This document shows positions 1 through 8,650 of a stretch of DNA of 64,000 nucleotides, one piece after another. The notes beneath the pieces were generated by a model, which made no database searches, was not told the origin of the DNA, and saw only the letters and a program-made list of their open reading frames with translations. The stretch spans positions 294,008 through 358,007 of the forward strand of contig DASXVJ010000020.1 of the NCBI GenBank assembly GCA_036504335.1, written 5' to 3'. The position numbers and the translations under genes were made by a program. Every line of letters starts with the position of its first letter. Position 1 is the stretch's first letter. This DNA comes from Fen-183 sp036504335. GTDB lineage: Bacteria; Acidobacteriota; Thermoanaerobaculia; UBA5066.

Positions 1-1915
1 GCGCCTCCGCGGGCGGGAAGAGCGTCTGGACGGGGATGTGCGGGTAGTCCACGCGGACGAGCGAACGCGAGTCGGCCTTCCCGGCGACCGTCGTCTCGGC
101 CGCGAGCGTGCCGGACGCGTGGCCGGCCGGCGGCGTCACCGTGAAGGCGACGGCCTTCTCCTCGTTTCTCGCCGCCAGCGCGAACGGCGCTTCGGCGGGG
201 GAGACGCGGAACCCGGCAGGCGCCTTGAGCCTCAGGACGCCGGTGACGTTCGGCGCGCCCGCGACGAGCGTCACGCGCACGGTCTTCGCGGCGCCGCTCC
301 CGAACGCGTAGACCTTCTCGTCGAAGTTCGCGGTGACGGGCGGGACGATCTCGAACGGGCGATAGACCTCGCCCTTGACCGGGTCCGTGCGCCGGAAGAC
401 GACGGGCGTCTCGAACGGGATCGAAGCTCCGGCCACCTGGACGGCGAACCGCGCGACGAGAGGCGGCGCGTTCTCGGGGCGGCCGACGAGCGTGGGGTCC
501 GGGACCGCGTAGAGGCCCTTGCCCGCGGGCGCGCGCAGCCAGTACGGCTGCGTGATCGCGGCGTCCGGGGGCAGCGCGACCGTCGCCGTCCCGCGCAGGG
601 GCTCGTTCGGTGCGAGGGCGCCGCCTGCGAGGGGCGCCGCGGCGTGCGTCACCTCGACCTTCTCGAGCGCCGCGGGGACGTTCGAGCGGTTCAGGATCAT
701 GGTCGCGACCTTGACCTCCGCGCCCGGCGCGGCCGAGACGTCGGCCGCGACCGCCTCGGTCCACAGGCCGAGGCACGCCCGGATCGCCTCGACGACCTCG
801 GCGCGCTTCGCGGCGAGGAGGGGATCCGAAGACGAAGATTCGGATTTCTTAGAAGGTGAAGAGGAGAAGGGCGGCGCGTCGGGCGGCGCTCCGGCCTCGA
901 TCAGGCGGCCGAAGGCCGTCCACGCTTCCACCAGCCCCGGGACAGACGCCGCCGGTTCCGTCGCGCGAAATCCTTCCTCAACCCTTCTGAGAATCTTTCC
1001 GACTTCCTCTCCCTTCTCTCCGTATCTCTTCCAGCTGAGATCGACTCCCTCGAAGAGGTCGCTCGTCGCGGGCTCGCCCGCGACGAGCTTGAAGTCGTTC
1101 ATCCACACGCCGCGGCGCTCGGCGGCGCCGAAGCCCTGGCTCTTGTGCATCGAGCGGCTCTGCCCGGCGATTTCCGTGTACGAGCGGCCGAGGAGCGCGT
1201 TGTAGGCGCCGAGGTCGAGGGTGACCTGCCCCGGAGCCGCGTTGCGTGGCGCGTCCGCGCCGAAGCGGAACACGTTCCAGAGGAGCCGCTTCGCCTGCCA
1301 GGGCTTGACCCACTTCAGCTGCTCGGGGAAGCGCTTCGGATCGGCGGCGGCCGCGAACGCCTCGCCCGCCAGGATCGCGGAGGCCGTGTGGTTGCCGTGC
1401 CCGCCCTCGCCGGTCGAGGGGAAGCGCGTCACGATCACGTCGGGCCGGAAGGACCGGATGATCCACACGACGTCCGACAGGACCTGCTCGTGGCCCCAGA
1501 TCGCGAACGTCTCTTGGGGGTTCTTCGAGTAGCCGAAGTCGATCGCGCGCGTGAAGAACTGCCGCGCGCCGTCGATGCGCCGCGCCGCGAGGAGCTCCTG
1601 CGTGCGCAGGACGCCGACGAGCTCGCCCGTCTCGTTGCCGATCAGGTTCTGTCCGCCGTCGCCGCGCGTGACGGAGAGGTAGCCCGTCTCGAGGAGGCGC
1701 CCCTTCGCTCCCCACGCGAGGAACGCCGTGTTCTCGTCGTCCGGGTGCGCCGCGACGTAGAGGGCCGTCCCGACGACGTTCAGCTTTTTCAGCTGGAGCG
1801 CGATCTCCGAAGCAGACAGCGTCTCGGAGGGGGCGGCGGCGCGGGCGGCGCCGGAGGCGAGAAGGAGGGCGGCGGCGGCGAGAGCTCGGGGGAGGCGGCG
1901 CGTCATGCGCCGCAT
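1..1915 (-). CDS. Secreted PIG-L/LmbE-family deacetylase, C-terminus beyond window edge
   Basis: PIG-L family enzymes are zinc-dependent hydrolases that remove acetyl groups from N-acetylglucosamine-type substrates. The protein starts at ATG 1915 (or ATG 1906; neither has a good ribosome binding site) with a signal peptide of the form RRLPRALAAAALLLASGAARA, so it acts outside the cytoplasm. The metal motif AHPDDE lies near residue 56 and the second motif GHGNH near residue 170. After the roughly 250-residue catalytic domain comes a Ser/Lys-rich stretch produced by two copies of the dispersed repeat (829-870 and 974-1019), then a C-terminal beta-rich region of unknown role that continues off the window. 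It follows the MFS gene by 15 bases and probably ends a three-gene operon. The exact substrate cannot be read from sequence. Confidence 0.85.
   Translation of the reverse strand, partial: MRRMTRRLPRALAAAALLLASGAARAAAPSETLSASEIALQLKKLNVVGTALYVAAHPDDENTAFLAWGAKGRLLETGYLSVTRGDGGQNLIGNETGELVGVLRTQELLAARRIDGARQFFTRAIDFGYSKNPQETFAIWGHEQVLSDVVWIIRSFRPDVIVTRFPSTGEGGHGNHTASAILAGEAFAAAADPKRFPEQLKWVKPWQAKRLLWNVFRFGADAPRNAAPGQVTLDLGAYNALLGRSYTEIAGQSRSMHKSQGFGAAERRGVWMNDFKLVAGEPATSDLFEGVDLSWKRYGEKGEEVGKILRRVEEGFRATEPAASVPGLVEAWTAFGRLIEAGAPPDAPPFSSSPSKKSESSSSDPLLAAKRAEVVEAIRACLGLWTEAVAADVSAAPGAEVKVATMILNRSNVPAALEKVEVTHAAAPLAGGALAPNEPLRGTATVALPPDAAITQPYWLRAPAGKGLYAVPDPTLVGRPENAPPLVARFAVQVAGASIPFETPVVFRRTDPVKGEVYRPFEIVPPVTANFDEKVYAFGSGAAKTVRVTLVAGAPNVTGVLRLKAPAGFRVSPAEAPFALAARNEEKAVAFTVTPPAGHASGTLAAETTVAGKADSRSLVRVDYPHIPVQTLFPPAEA
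829..870 (+). repeat. Dispersed purine-rich repeat, copy 1
   Basis: Core GATTTCTTAGAAGG (843-856) followed by TGAAGAGG, with a short purine run before it. Lies inside the PIG-L gene on the opposite strand, where it encodes SSPSKKSESSSS. Confidence 0.7.
974..1019 (-). repeat. Dispersed purine-rich repeat, copy 2
   Basis: Minus-strand core AAGATTCTCAGAAGGG then TTGAGG (997 down to 976), preceded by a purine-rich run. Inside the PIG-L gene, same strand as the gene, about 110 bases from copy 1 in opposite orientation. Confidence 0.65.
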
Positions 1916-1930
1916 TCTAGAGGGGGAGTC

Positions 1931-3208
1931 TCAATCTGCGGCGTGCTTGCCGAACGTCTCCCGGACGAAGAACGTCCCGGCGCAGGCCACGAGGAGCGTC
2001 CCGAGGGACGCGAGGAACGCCGCGTGGTAGCCCGCGGTCGGGTAGCGCCGGGCGCCCTGCTCGATGACGCCGAGCCAGTGGGCGTCGAGGACGCGCCCGA
2101 GGACGTTCTGCATGACGGCCGCCCCCAGGAAGCCGCCGGCGTTCACGGTGGCCGTGGCGATCCCGGAGAAGCGCGGCGGATTCACCTCGCGGGCCAGGAC
2201 CCACGTGAGCGTGAAGCAGCTCGCCGTGAGGCCGACGAGGAAGCAGAGAGGGCCGAGAAGCACGCGCGGAGGGCCGCCGGGCGGGACGGCGATGCACGCC
2301 CAGACGGCCGTGTACACGAACGTGAAGAGGACGTACGGGAGGCGGCGCGCGCGGAAGACGCGGTCCGACAGGAACCCGGCGGCCGGCGCGCCGAAGACGA
2401 CGCCGATTCCGACGAGCGAGACGAGCTGCGAGGCCTCCTTCGCCGAGAGGCCGTAGACGTCGCGCATCCACGGGACGGCCCAGAGGCCCGAGAACGAGAT
2501 GAGCGTCCCGTACTGGCAGAAGAAGACGACGAACATCGGCCACGTCCTCCGGTTGCCCCAGACCGTGCGGTAGCCCTGCGCGACGCTGAGCTTCGGCACG
2601 GGGCCGCGCGGGAGGGGTGGCGGGAAGCCGGCGTCCTCGGGCCGGTCGCGGACGACGGCGAGCGTGAGGAGCGCGAGCGCGACCGACACGGCCGCGACGC
2701 CGCCGAACGTCGTGCGCCAGCCCGCGAGGGAGACGACGAGCGCGAGCGGCGCGGCGGCCATCAGGCCACCGAGGTTGCCGGCGACCTGCGTGAGGCCCGA
2801 CCACGTCCCGAACTCGTCCGGCCGGAACCACGCCCCGATCTGCTTCAGCGTGCCGATGAAGACGACGGACGCGCCGACGCCGACGACGACGCGCGCCCCA
2901 TACGCGAGCGGCAGCGCGTGCGCCGCGGCAAAGACCGCGCCGCCCGCGCCCATCACGAGCGCGCCCGCCGCGACGGCCTTCCGCGGCCCCCACGCGTCCA
3001 CCGCCGCGCCGACGACGAACTGCATCGCGGCGAACGCGTAGAGGTAGAGCGCGGCCATCGTCGCGACCTCCACGCCCGTCGCCGCGAAGCTCCGCATGAG
3101 GTCCTTCGCGAGGACGGCGGGTGCGATCCGGTGGAAGTACGAGACGACGTACACGAGGGCGAGGACGCCCCAGACGAGGAGGCGGCGCGTGCGGAACCCG
3201 GCGAACAC
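1931..3208 (-). CDS. Major facilitator superfamily transporter
   Basis: A 425-residue polytopic inner-membrane protein with about twelve hydrophobic segments typical of a complete MFS carrier. The loop between helices 2 and 3 reads GAAVDAWGPRKAVAAG, a recognisable version of the MFS signature (G-x3-D-x2-G-x-R-[RK]). I chose GTG 3208 because GGAGG sits six bases upstream; the open frame extends much further upstream but that part overlaps the glycosyltransferase gene and lacks MFS-like sequence. It lies 17 bases downstream of the GT-C glycosyltransferase and 15 bases upstream of the PIG-L gene, so the three are likely co-transcribed. The closest resemblance is to the nitrate/sugar-phosphate/hexuronate-like MFS groups, but the substrate is not identifiable. 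Confidence 0.88.
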   Translation of the reverse strand: MFAGFRTRRLLVWGVLALVYVVSYFHRIAPAVLAKDLMRSFAATGVEVATMAALYLYAFAAMQFVVGAAVDAWGPRKAVAAGALVMGAGGAVFAAAHALPLAYGARVVVGVGASVVFIGTLKQIGAWFRPDEFGTWSGLTQVAGNLGGLMAAAPLALVVSLAGWRTTFGGVAAVSVALALLTLAVVRDRPEDAGFPPPLPRGPVPKLSVAQGYRTVWGNRRTWPMFVVFFCQYGTLISFSGLWAVPWMRDVYGLSAKEASQLVSLVGIGVVFGAPAAGFLSDRVFRARRLPYVLFTFVYTAVWACIAVPPGGPPRVLLGPLCFLVGLTASCFTLTWVLAREVNPPRFSGIATATVNAGGFLGAAVMQNVLGRVLDAHWLGVIEQGARRYPTAGYHAAFLASLGTLLVACAGTFFVRETFGKHAAD

Positions 3209-3225
3209 GACGATCCTCCTTCGCC

Positions 3226-5016
3226 TCAGGGCGTCCACGTGAAGCGGACGGGCTGGGCGATTCTCCTCCGCCCGTCGGCCGCGCGGAACGTGACCTTGAG
3301 GTCGTGGGAGCCCGCGGCGAGACCCGACGCGTCGAGCCGGGCCGCATAGCCCGCGCGCGAAGCGTCCCCGATCTCGGGGATCGCGGCGGCGACGTCCGGG
3401 CGCGGCGCGCGGTCGAGGGCGAGAACGCGCGCGAGGACCCCGTCCACGCGGAACTCGACGGGCTCGACCGCGCCGCCGCCGCGGAGCTGGCACCAGCCGC
3501 GGATGTCGAGCGTCCCGCTCAGGGCCGCGCCTTCCCCCGGCGCGTCCACGGCCACGGGGATCGACGCGTCGTACCGGACGACCTCGTCGCCGGCGGCGGG
3601 CCGCGTTCCGACCGAGAGCCTCTTCGGCGCGATGCCGATCCGGGTCTCGAGAAGGAAGCCGAGGGAGATCCGGGCGAGGAGCGGGTCCGGGCGGCCGAAC
3701 GCGCGCTCGTTCGCGAGCCCTTCCACGCGCCGGTCCGCCGTCAGCACCACGTCGCCCTTCGCGGCCCAGACGGCGCGATCGGAAACGATCTCGCTCTGCG
3801 CGCGTTCCGGAAGGAAGCGCGAGACGTGCATCCGGAGCTCGGGGTCGTAGACGAGGGTTCCGCGGTCGTACGGCGGCCGTGCGGCAGCGCGGACGACGGA
3901 GGCGGAGGGACTCGACGCCGCCGCGGCCACGACGGGCGGAATCGAGACCCGCGCGCAGGCGGCCACGAGCGCCACGGACGCTGCGGCGCCGAGGCGCGGG
4001 GCGCGGCTCGCGAGCGCGGCGAGACCGCACGCCGCGAGACCTGCGACGCCTCCGAGGAGGAGGGCCGCGTAGCGCGGCGCGCCGTGGAGCGTGGAGACGG
4101 GCACGTTCAGGAGCGCCCACGGGAGGACGAGAAGGAGGATCCGGAAGGCGGTCCGCCGCCGGAGGAACGCTCCGGCGGCCGCGGTTGCGGCGACCGCGGT
4201 GAAGAGAGGGACCGAGCCGAACGGGTCGACGAGCCAGCGCCGCCAGGGGGCGAACGAGAAAAGGTCCTGCGCGGGCAGCGCCGAGCTGCGGCGGAGGTCC
4301 GCCGCCTGGATGAGGAGCTGCTCCCTGAAAGGCGCGAGACCGCCCGAGCCGCGGATCGCGGGCAGCCAGACGGCGGCGCTCACGAGGGCGGCGCCGCCGA
4401 GACCCGCGAGGAGTTGCAGGCGGGCGCGCGGCCCGGCCTTCGCGCACGAGAGAACCGCCCAGATCCCGAGGGGCACGAGGGCGGCAGCGCTCTGGGGCCT
4501 GAGGCCCGCGGCCGCCGCGGCGACGACGAAACCGGCGGCGGCGCGGGCCGGCGATCGCCGCTCCGCCGCGGAGAGGAGCAGGGCCGCCGAGGCGAAGGCC
4601 GCCGCCGCGGCGGGGGCGTCGCTGAATCCGCGCACGCCGAAGAGCCAGACTGACGGGACGGTGGCGTACAGCAGCCCGCCGAGGCACGCGAAGTCGGCCC
4701 CGAGGCCCGCGGCCGCGAGGAACGCGGCGAGCGCGGCGGCGGCGAGGATTCCTCCCACCGTGCCGACGAAGGCGAGAGACCGGTACGGATCGGCGCCGAA
4801 CCGGTGGACGAGCGTGGCGGATTCGACGAGCAGGGGGTAGCCGGGCGGGTGCGGGCGGTGGACGCGCAGGTCGATGCCGTGCGCGACCGCGTCGGAGAGC
4901 AGCACCTCGTCCCAGTGCCACGCGTCCGTCGCCATCGTCGCGAACCGGGCCGCGGCGAGGAGCGCGAGAGCCACGAGCCACGCCCGCGCCCGGGAACGGG
5001 GAGAGAGAAGGGTCAC
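3226..5016 (-). CDS. GT-C-type membrane glycosyltransferase (GT39/PMT-like)
   Basis: A 596-residue membrane protein starting at GTG 5016. The N-terminus has a helix followed by WHWDEV (near residue 33) and HRPHPPGYPLL, the first external loop with an acidic catalytic motif typical of GT-C enzymes that transfer sugars from polyprenyl phosphate donors. About ten hydrophobic helices follow to residue 350, then a soluble C-terminal region of about 230 residues predicted to lie in the periplasm, with a terminal beta-rich domain. Such enzymes glycosylate lipids or proteins at the outer face of the inner membrane. It is the first gene of the likely operon with the MFS transporter and the PIG-L deacetylase, which fits a glycan-modification role, but acceptor and donor are unknown. 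Confidence 0.75.
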   Translation of the reverse strand: MTLLSPRSRARAWLVALALLAAARFATMATDAWHWDEVLLSDAVAHGIDLRVHRPHPPGYPLLVESATLVHRFGADPYRSLAFVGTVGGILAAAALAAFLAAAGLGADFACLGGLLYATVPSVWLFGVRGFSDAPAAAAAFASAALLLSAAERRSPARAAAGFVVAAAAAGLRPQSAAALVPLGIWAVLSCAKAGPRARLQLLAGLGGAALVSAAVWLPAIRGSGGLAPFREQLLIQAADLRRSSALPAQDLFSFAPWRRWLVDPFGSVPLFTAVAATAAAGAFLRRRTAFRILLLVLPWALLNVPVSTLHGAPRYAALLLGGVAGLAACGLAALASRAPRLGAAASVALVAACARVSIPPVVAAAASSPSASVVRAAARPPYDRGTLVYDPELRMHVSRFLPERAQSEIVSDRAVWAAKGDVVLTADRRVEGLANERAFGRPDPLLARISLGFLLETRIGIAPKRLSVGTRPAAGDEVVRYDASIPVAVDAPGEGAALSGTLDIRGWCQLRGGGAVEPVEFRVDGVLARVLALDRAPRPDVAAAIPEIGDASRAGYAARLDASGLAAGSHDLKVTFRAADGRRRIAQPVRFTWTP

Positions 5017-5069
5017 GCCGGCAGTCTATTGCGCGCCGCGGTCCGAGGCCGCGACGCTTCCCTCCGTCC

Positions 5070-5489
5070 GTGGAACTCGATATCGTGAAAGTCTCGTGTC
5101 GGTTCCTCGACGCCGCGCTCGGCGCCCTCGCGGCGGGCGGCGTGGCGGTCGTCGCCGTCCCTCCGATCACGACTGAGGTCGTTCTCGAGGAGAACCGCGG
5201 CATCCACTATCACCGATCGAACTTCACGCTCTCCGAGTGGTCCGCGCTCCTGGCGCGTTTCCGGTGGTCCGTGACGCTCTACCACCACCGCTTCGCCGGG
5301 ACCGGCCCGCTTCCCGACTTCACGTCCCCGTTCCCGTCCGCGCGCTCGGCGTCCGACTGGGCGCTGGTCGAGGGGTCGGTGGACGGGGCGTACTGTGATC
5401 GTCGACTTCGAATACCCGCGCATCGGCCTTGCGGTCCCGATGTCGTTCGCCTCCTCGACGACCAGAGCGCGGCGCGCGTCGAACCGTGA
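5070..5489 (+). pseudogene. Decayed remnant: C-terminal part of a SAM methyltransferase plus a frameshifted tail
   Basis: The 489-base gap between the glycosyltransferase and the HupE gene holds no intact gene. In one plus-strand frame (5070 to about 5385) the translation contains ALAAGGVAVVAVPPITTEVV and later HYHRSNFTLSEWSALLARF, which looks like the last strands of a class I SAM-dependent methyltransferase, but the SAM-binding N-terminal half is absent. From about 5395, in a different frame, comes VIVDFEYPRIGLAV and then, back in the first frame, DVVRLLDDQSAARVEP. That resembles the C-terminal end of DUF4239 bestrophin-like proteins broken by frameshifts. The methyltransferase reading is moderately convincing, the DUF4239 reading is weak. 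No ribosome binding site is visible. Confidence 0.4.
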
Positions 5490-5505
5490 CAGCCTGCCGC
5501 GTTGC

Positions 5506-6144
5506 TCATGGAACGAGCATACCGGGGACGGTAGGGATCGCGCCGCGCGTGCGGAATGTCCAGCCGAGAAGGAGGAGGCCGATCGCGGCGATCCAGCTTC
5601 CGGCCACGCGCACCGCGATGCGCGCCGCGGGCGCCTTCAGCGACACGACGAGCGCCGCGGCCAGGGCCACCACCGCGAACGCGACGGCCGCGATCCCGAG
5701 AAGCCCGAGCGCTCCGGGGCCCGCGCCCGCGAGCGCCGGGCCGTTCAGGAATCCGTGGACGAGGCCGACGGCCCCCGCGAGACCGGCCACGGCGCCGTCC
5801 GGGAACTTCACGTCGGCCGCCACGAGGAGCCCGAGGAGGATGAACGACAGCGCCGGGACCGGCGCCGCGGTCGCGCGGCCGAGGTTCAGTCCGGCGAGGC
5901 CCCCGGCGAGCCAGGCCAGGGGGAGGACGAAGAGCGCGAGGCGCCCCGCGCTCGCCCCCCGGAGGCCGGCGAAGAGCGCGAGCGCGAGGATCGGGACGAG
6001 GTCCTCCGGAGTCAGGAGGAGGTGCCCGATCCCGTCGTACGCGGGCCCGAGGCCCGTCGTCACGAGGTGCGCGTCGGCGCGCCCCGAGATCAGGAGAGCG
6101 GCGAAGAACGTCCATGTTCCGGCGCCCGGCAGGCGCGTCCTCAT
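5506..6144 (-). CDS. HupE/UreJ family membrane protein (third of cluster)
   Basis: A 212-residue protein with a cleavable-looking N-terminus (MRTRLPGAGTWTFFAALLI) and about six membrane segments. HupE/UreJ proteins are small metal-transport-related membrane proteins, named from nickel import for hydrogenase and urease. Diagnostic residues are the conserved His/Asp in AHLVTTGLGPAYDGIGHLLL and the later GLVHGFLNGP segment, equivalent to the family HGxxxG motif. Its ATG 6144 overlaps the TGA of the preceding HupE gene (ATGA), so translation is probably coupled. It is the last gene of the PpiC-HupE-HupE-HupE cluster. No hydrogenase or urease genes are nearby, so the transported ion is unknown. 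Confidence 0.8.
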   Translation of the reverse strand: MRTRLPGAGTWTFFAALLISGRADAHLVTTGLGPAYDGIGHLLLTPEDLVPILALALFAGLRGASAGRLALFVLPLAWLAGGLAGLNLGRATAAPVPALSFILLGLLVAADVKFPDGAVAGLAGAVGLVHGFLNGPALAGAGPGALGLLGIAAVAFAVVALAAALVVSLKAPAARIAVRVAGSWIAAIGLLLLGWTFRTRGAIPTVPGMLVP

Positions 6145-6746
6145 CGAATCGCCTTCCAGAGGAATCCTGATCCGGCGATCGCCACCAGCGCTCCCGCAAC
6201 ACGCAGCGCCACGCGCCCCCACGCCCAGCGGTGGACGAGGCCGATTGCGATGCCGGTGAGGTGGAGGAGTCCGGTCGCGACGACGAAGCCGATGCTGTAG
6301 AGCAGGCCGCTCTGCCCGGCGGGCAGCTCGGTGCCGTGCGCGTGGCCGTGGAAGATCGCGAAGAAGCCCACGAGCGCCGCGGCGAGGGCGAGGGGCGGCC
6401 GGGCCTCGCGCGCGACGGCGAGGCCGAGCAGGACGGCCGAGAGCGCGATCGCGACCTCGACGCCCGGGAGCGGCACGCCCGCGAGGCCGAGGAACCCGCC
6501 GAACGCCATGACCATCGGAAACACGACGGGCAGGAGCCAGACGGCCGGCGCGCCGAGCTGCGCGCCCCAGAGGCCGACGGACACCATGGCGAGGACGTGG
6601 TCGAGGCCCGAGACGGGGTGGCGGAAGCCGGAGAAGAACCCGGCCGCCTCGCCGGCCTGCACGTGCGCGCGGGCGGGCGACATCGCGAGCGCGATGACGA
6701 GGATCGCGAGGAGGCCTTCGGGTGACGGGGCGCGCCGGCCGCTCAC
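6141..6746 (-). CDS. HupE/UreJ family membrane protein (second of cluster)
   Basis: A 201-residue classical HupE-type protein. After a leader ending in SPARA comes HVQAGEAAGFFSGFRHPVSG and LDHVLAMVSVGLWGAQLG, the family signature with conserved His and Asp on the first core helix. A second motif, FFAIFHGHAHGTELP, provides the HGHAHGxE residues of the family. Six membrane helices are predicted. The start is GTG 6746, which overlaps the upstream TGA (GTGA); its own stop overlaps the next start. The role is inferred to be metal-ion (nickel or cobalt type) permeation or trafficking; this is family knowledge, not visible here. Confidence 0.85.
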   Translation of the reverse strand: MSGRRAPSPEGLLAILVIALAMSPARAHVQAGEAAGFFSGFRHPVSGLDHVLAMVSVGLWGAQLGAPAVWLLPVVFPMVMAFGGFLGLAGVPLPGVEVAIALSAVLLGLAVAREARPPLALAAALVGFFAIFHGHAHGTELPAGQSGLLYSIGFVVATGLLHLTGIAIGLVHRWAWGRVALRVAGALVAIAGSGFLWKAIR

Positions 6747-7756
6747 CGCGCCCCCGAGAAGAGCATGACGGTGCGCTGGATCGTCCAGTACGCGCCGAGG
6801 GAGCCGACGGCGCAGCCCGGCAGCGCCTCGGCCCAGCGCGGCCAACGGATGGCGAGCGTCCGGAACGATCGCTCGAGGAGGAGGATCACGGCGACGAAGA
6901 ACATCTGCCCGATCTCGACGCCGACGTTGAAGAGAAGGAGGGCGAGCGGGATCTCCGTCTTTGGGAGGCCCATCGCCGTCAGACCGCTCGCGAATCCGAA
7001 GCCGTGGAGGAGGCCGAACGCGAACGCGACGACCCACGGGTGGCGGATCGTGAAGCTCGTCCCGCCGCGCCACGTCCGGACGATCTCGGGCCCCAGGAAG
7101 AGGATCGAAAGCGCGATCGCGGCGTTCAGCGGCGGGAGCGGCGCGGACGCGAATCCGAGCGTCGCGACCGCGAGCGTGAGGCTGTGGGCGAGCGTGAACG
7201 ACGTGATCGTCTTCACGAGCATCCAGCGGTCCGAGACGATGAGCAGGAGGCCGAGGACGAACAGCAGGTGGTCGACGCCCATGAGGATGTGCTCGACCCC
7301 GAGCTTCAGGTACGAAGCCGCCCGCTGGGCGCCCGTCGTCGCCGCGCCGAGCGTCACGAACGGCGCCGCGGGGCCGACGAGGTGGCTCTCGAGCACGCCG
7401 TCCGCGCGCCGCAGGCGGACGAGGACGTCCGTGGCCGTGGAGGCGAGTCCCTCGATCGCGATCGTCTTGCCCGCGAGGCCGCCCTCGCACCGCAGCGTGC
7501 CGCGCACGAGGACGGCCGAGGTCGTCAGCTGCAGACCGCCGGGCGTCGCGAGCGCGCAGCCCTGCGGAAGGATCGGCGCGATGTGGATCTCCGTTTCGCC
7601 GCCGACCGGCGCCTTCCACAGGAGCGCGTAGACGCCGGGCGACCTCTCCTCCATCTCGAGGAAGCCGGGGCGCGACTCGTGCGCGCGCGCCGGCGGGGCC
7701 GCGGCGACGAACGCCGACAGCGTCGCCGCGAGGAACAGCGCCCCGCGTGCCCTCAC
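6743..7756 (-). CDS. HupE/UreJ_2 membrane protein with periplasmic N-terminal domain
   Basis: A 337-residue protein: signal peptide (ending PPARA, then HESRPGFLEM), a beta-rich extracytoplasmic domain of roughly 120 residues, then a HupE/UreJ_2-type membrane domain containing GVEHILMGVDHLLFVLGLLL and GLLHGFGFASGL. These HxxxGxDHxxF and HGFGFA residues are the family hallmarks. The start GTG 7756 overlaps the TGA of the PpiC gene (GTGA), and its own TGA overlaps the next HupE start. The extra N-terminal domain suggests a substrate-capture or maturation role outside the membrane. Function beyond putative metal transport is unknown. Confidence 0.85.
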   Translation of the reverse strand: MRARGALFLAATLSAFVAAAPPARAHESRPGFLEMEERSPGVYALLWKAPVGGETEIHIAPILPQGCALATPGGLQLTTSAVLVRGTLRCEGGLAGKTIAIEGLASTATDVLVRLRRADGVLESHLVGPAAPFVTLGAATTGAQRAASYLKLGVEHILMGVDHLLFVLGLLLIVSDRWMLVKTITSFTLAHSLTLAVATLGFASAPLPPLNAAIALSILFLGPEIVRTWRGGTSFTIRHPWVVAFAFGLLHGFGFASGLTAMGLPKTEIPLALLLFNVGVEIGQMFFVAVILLLERSFRTLAIRWPRWAEALPGCAVGSLGAYWTIQRTVMLFSGAR

Positions 7757-8595
7757 TTCTTCACCGGCCCGGCCTCGATCACGACCTTCGTCTTCGCGAG
7801 GAGACCGGCGTAGAGGGCGTCGAGCGCCTTCGTCCGACGGTCGGCGGTGAAGTCGCGCTCGACGGCGGCGCGAACCTCGGTGAGCGCGGGGGCGCGGGCG
7901 GGAGCCTTCTCGAGGACGAGGACGGCGTGGACGCCGAAGCCGGACCGCACGGGCGCCGTCCAGTGCCCGGGCGCGAGCTTCACGACCCCGTCCGCGAATT
8001 CGCTTCCGAAGACGCGCGCGATCTCGCTCCTCGGCGCGAGCGGCATGTCGGGCGGGAGGAGGAGGCTGTCGCCCGCGGTCTCCGCGCCCGGTGTTTCCTT
8101 CTCGAGCGCGGCCGCGAGGCGGCGTGCCTCCGCCTCGGCGGCCGCAGGACCTCCTCGCTTCTGTGGCGTCAGGCAGACCTGCCGGAAGGCGATGCGCTCC
8201 TCGGCCCGGTACGCGTCGGGGTGCGCGGCGAGCCAGCCGGCGAGGTCGGCGTCGCTCGGAGGAGCGGCGTCGATGCGGTCCTCGGCGAGGAAGTCGACCT
8301 TCTGCTTGAGGCGCCGGCGGATGATCGTGTCGTCGCGGTCGAGGCCGGTCGCCATGGCTTCGCGAACGGCGACCTCTTCGCGTACGTAGCCGTCGACGAG
8401 GCCCTTCAGCTCCTCGGGCGTCGGCGGCCGCTGCCAGGTCCGGGCGAAGCCGGCCGCGAGGGACTCGAGCCGCGTCCGCGTCACGACGATGCGGCCGGAG
8501 GACGCTCCCGACCCGCCCTTCCACGCGAAGAACAGGAAGAGCGCGGCCCCGATCGCAAGGAAGTGGACGAGCGGCTCGCGGAGGAGGCGTTTCAT
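7753..8595 (-). CDS. PpiC/SurA-type peptidylprolyl isomerase, membrane anchored
   Basis: A 280-residue protein with an N-terminal anchor (PLVHFLAIGAALFLFFAW), a SurA-like helical chaperone region (about residues 35-120, containing TPEELKGLVDGYVREEVAVR), and a parvulin-type isomerase domain (about 135-240, with APVRSGFGVHAVLVLEK, the usual SGFGxHxVxV ending). It would act in the periplasm on proteins folding at the membrane. It leads a block in which every junction overlaps by four bases with three HupE-like genes, so it probably assists folding or processing of those proteins or their partners. An AT-rich patch containing TATATA (8607-8612) lies just upstream and may be part of its promoter. 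Confidence 0.85.
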   Translation of the reverse strand: MKRLLREPLVHFLAIGAALFLFFAWKGGSGASSGRIVVTRTRLESLAAGFARTWQRPPTPEELKGLVDGYVREEVAVREAMATGLDRDDTIIRRRLKQKVDFLAEDRIDAAPPSDADLAGWLAAHPDAYRAEERIAFRQVCLTPQKRGGPAAAEAEARRLAAALEKETPGAETAGDSLLLPPDMPLAPRSEIARVFGSEFADGVVKLAPGHWTAPVRSGFGVHAVLVLEKAPARAPALTEVRAAVERDFTADRRTKALDALYAGLLAKTKVVIEAGPVKK

Positions 8596-8650
8596 GTGCG
8601 GAGCCGTATATAAGACTCTACGGAGAAGCTCGCGCTCCCGGATGGGCCGG

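Noticed and set aside
1145..3349. 734-codon plus-strand frame opposite the PIG-L and MFS genes
   Set aside because: Composition is Arg/Glu/Asp-rich with no recognisable domain, while the minus strand carries clear MFS and PIG-L proteins.
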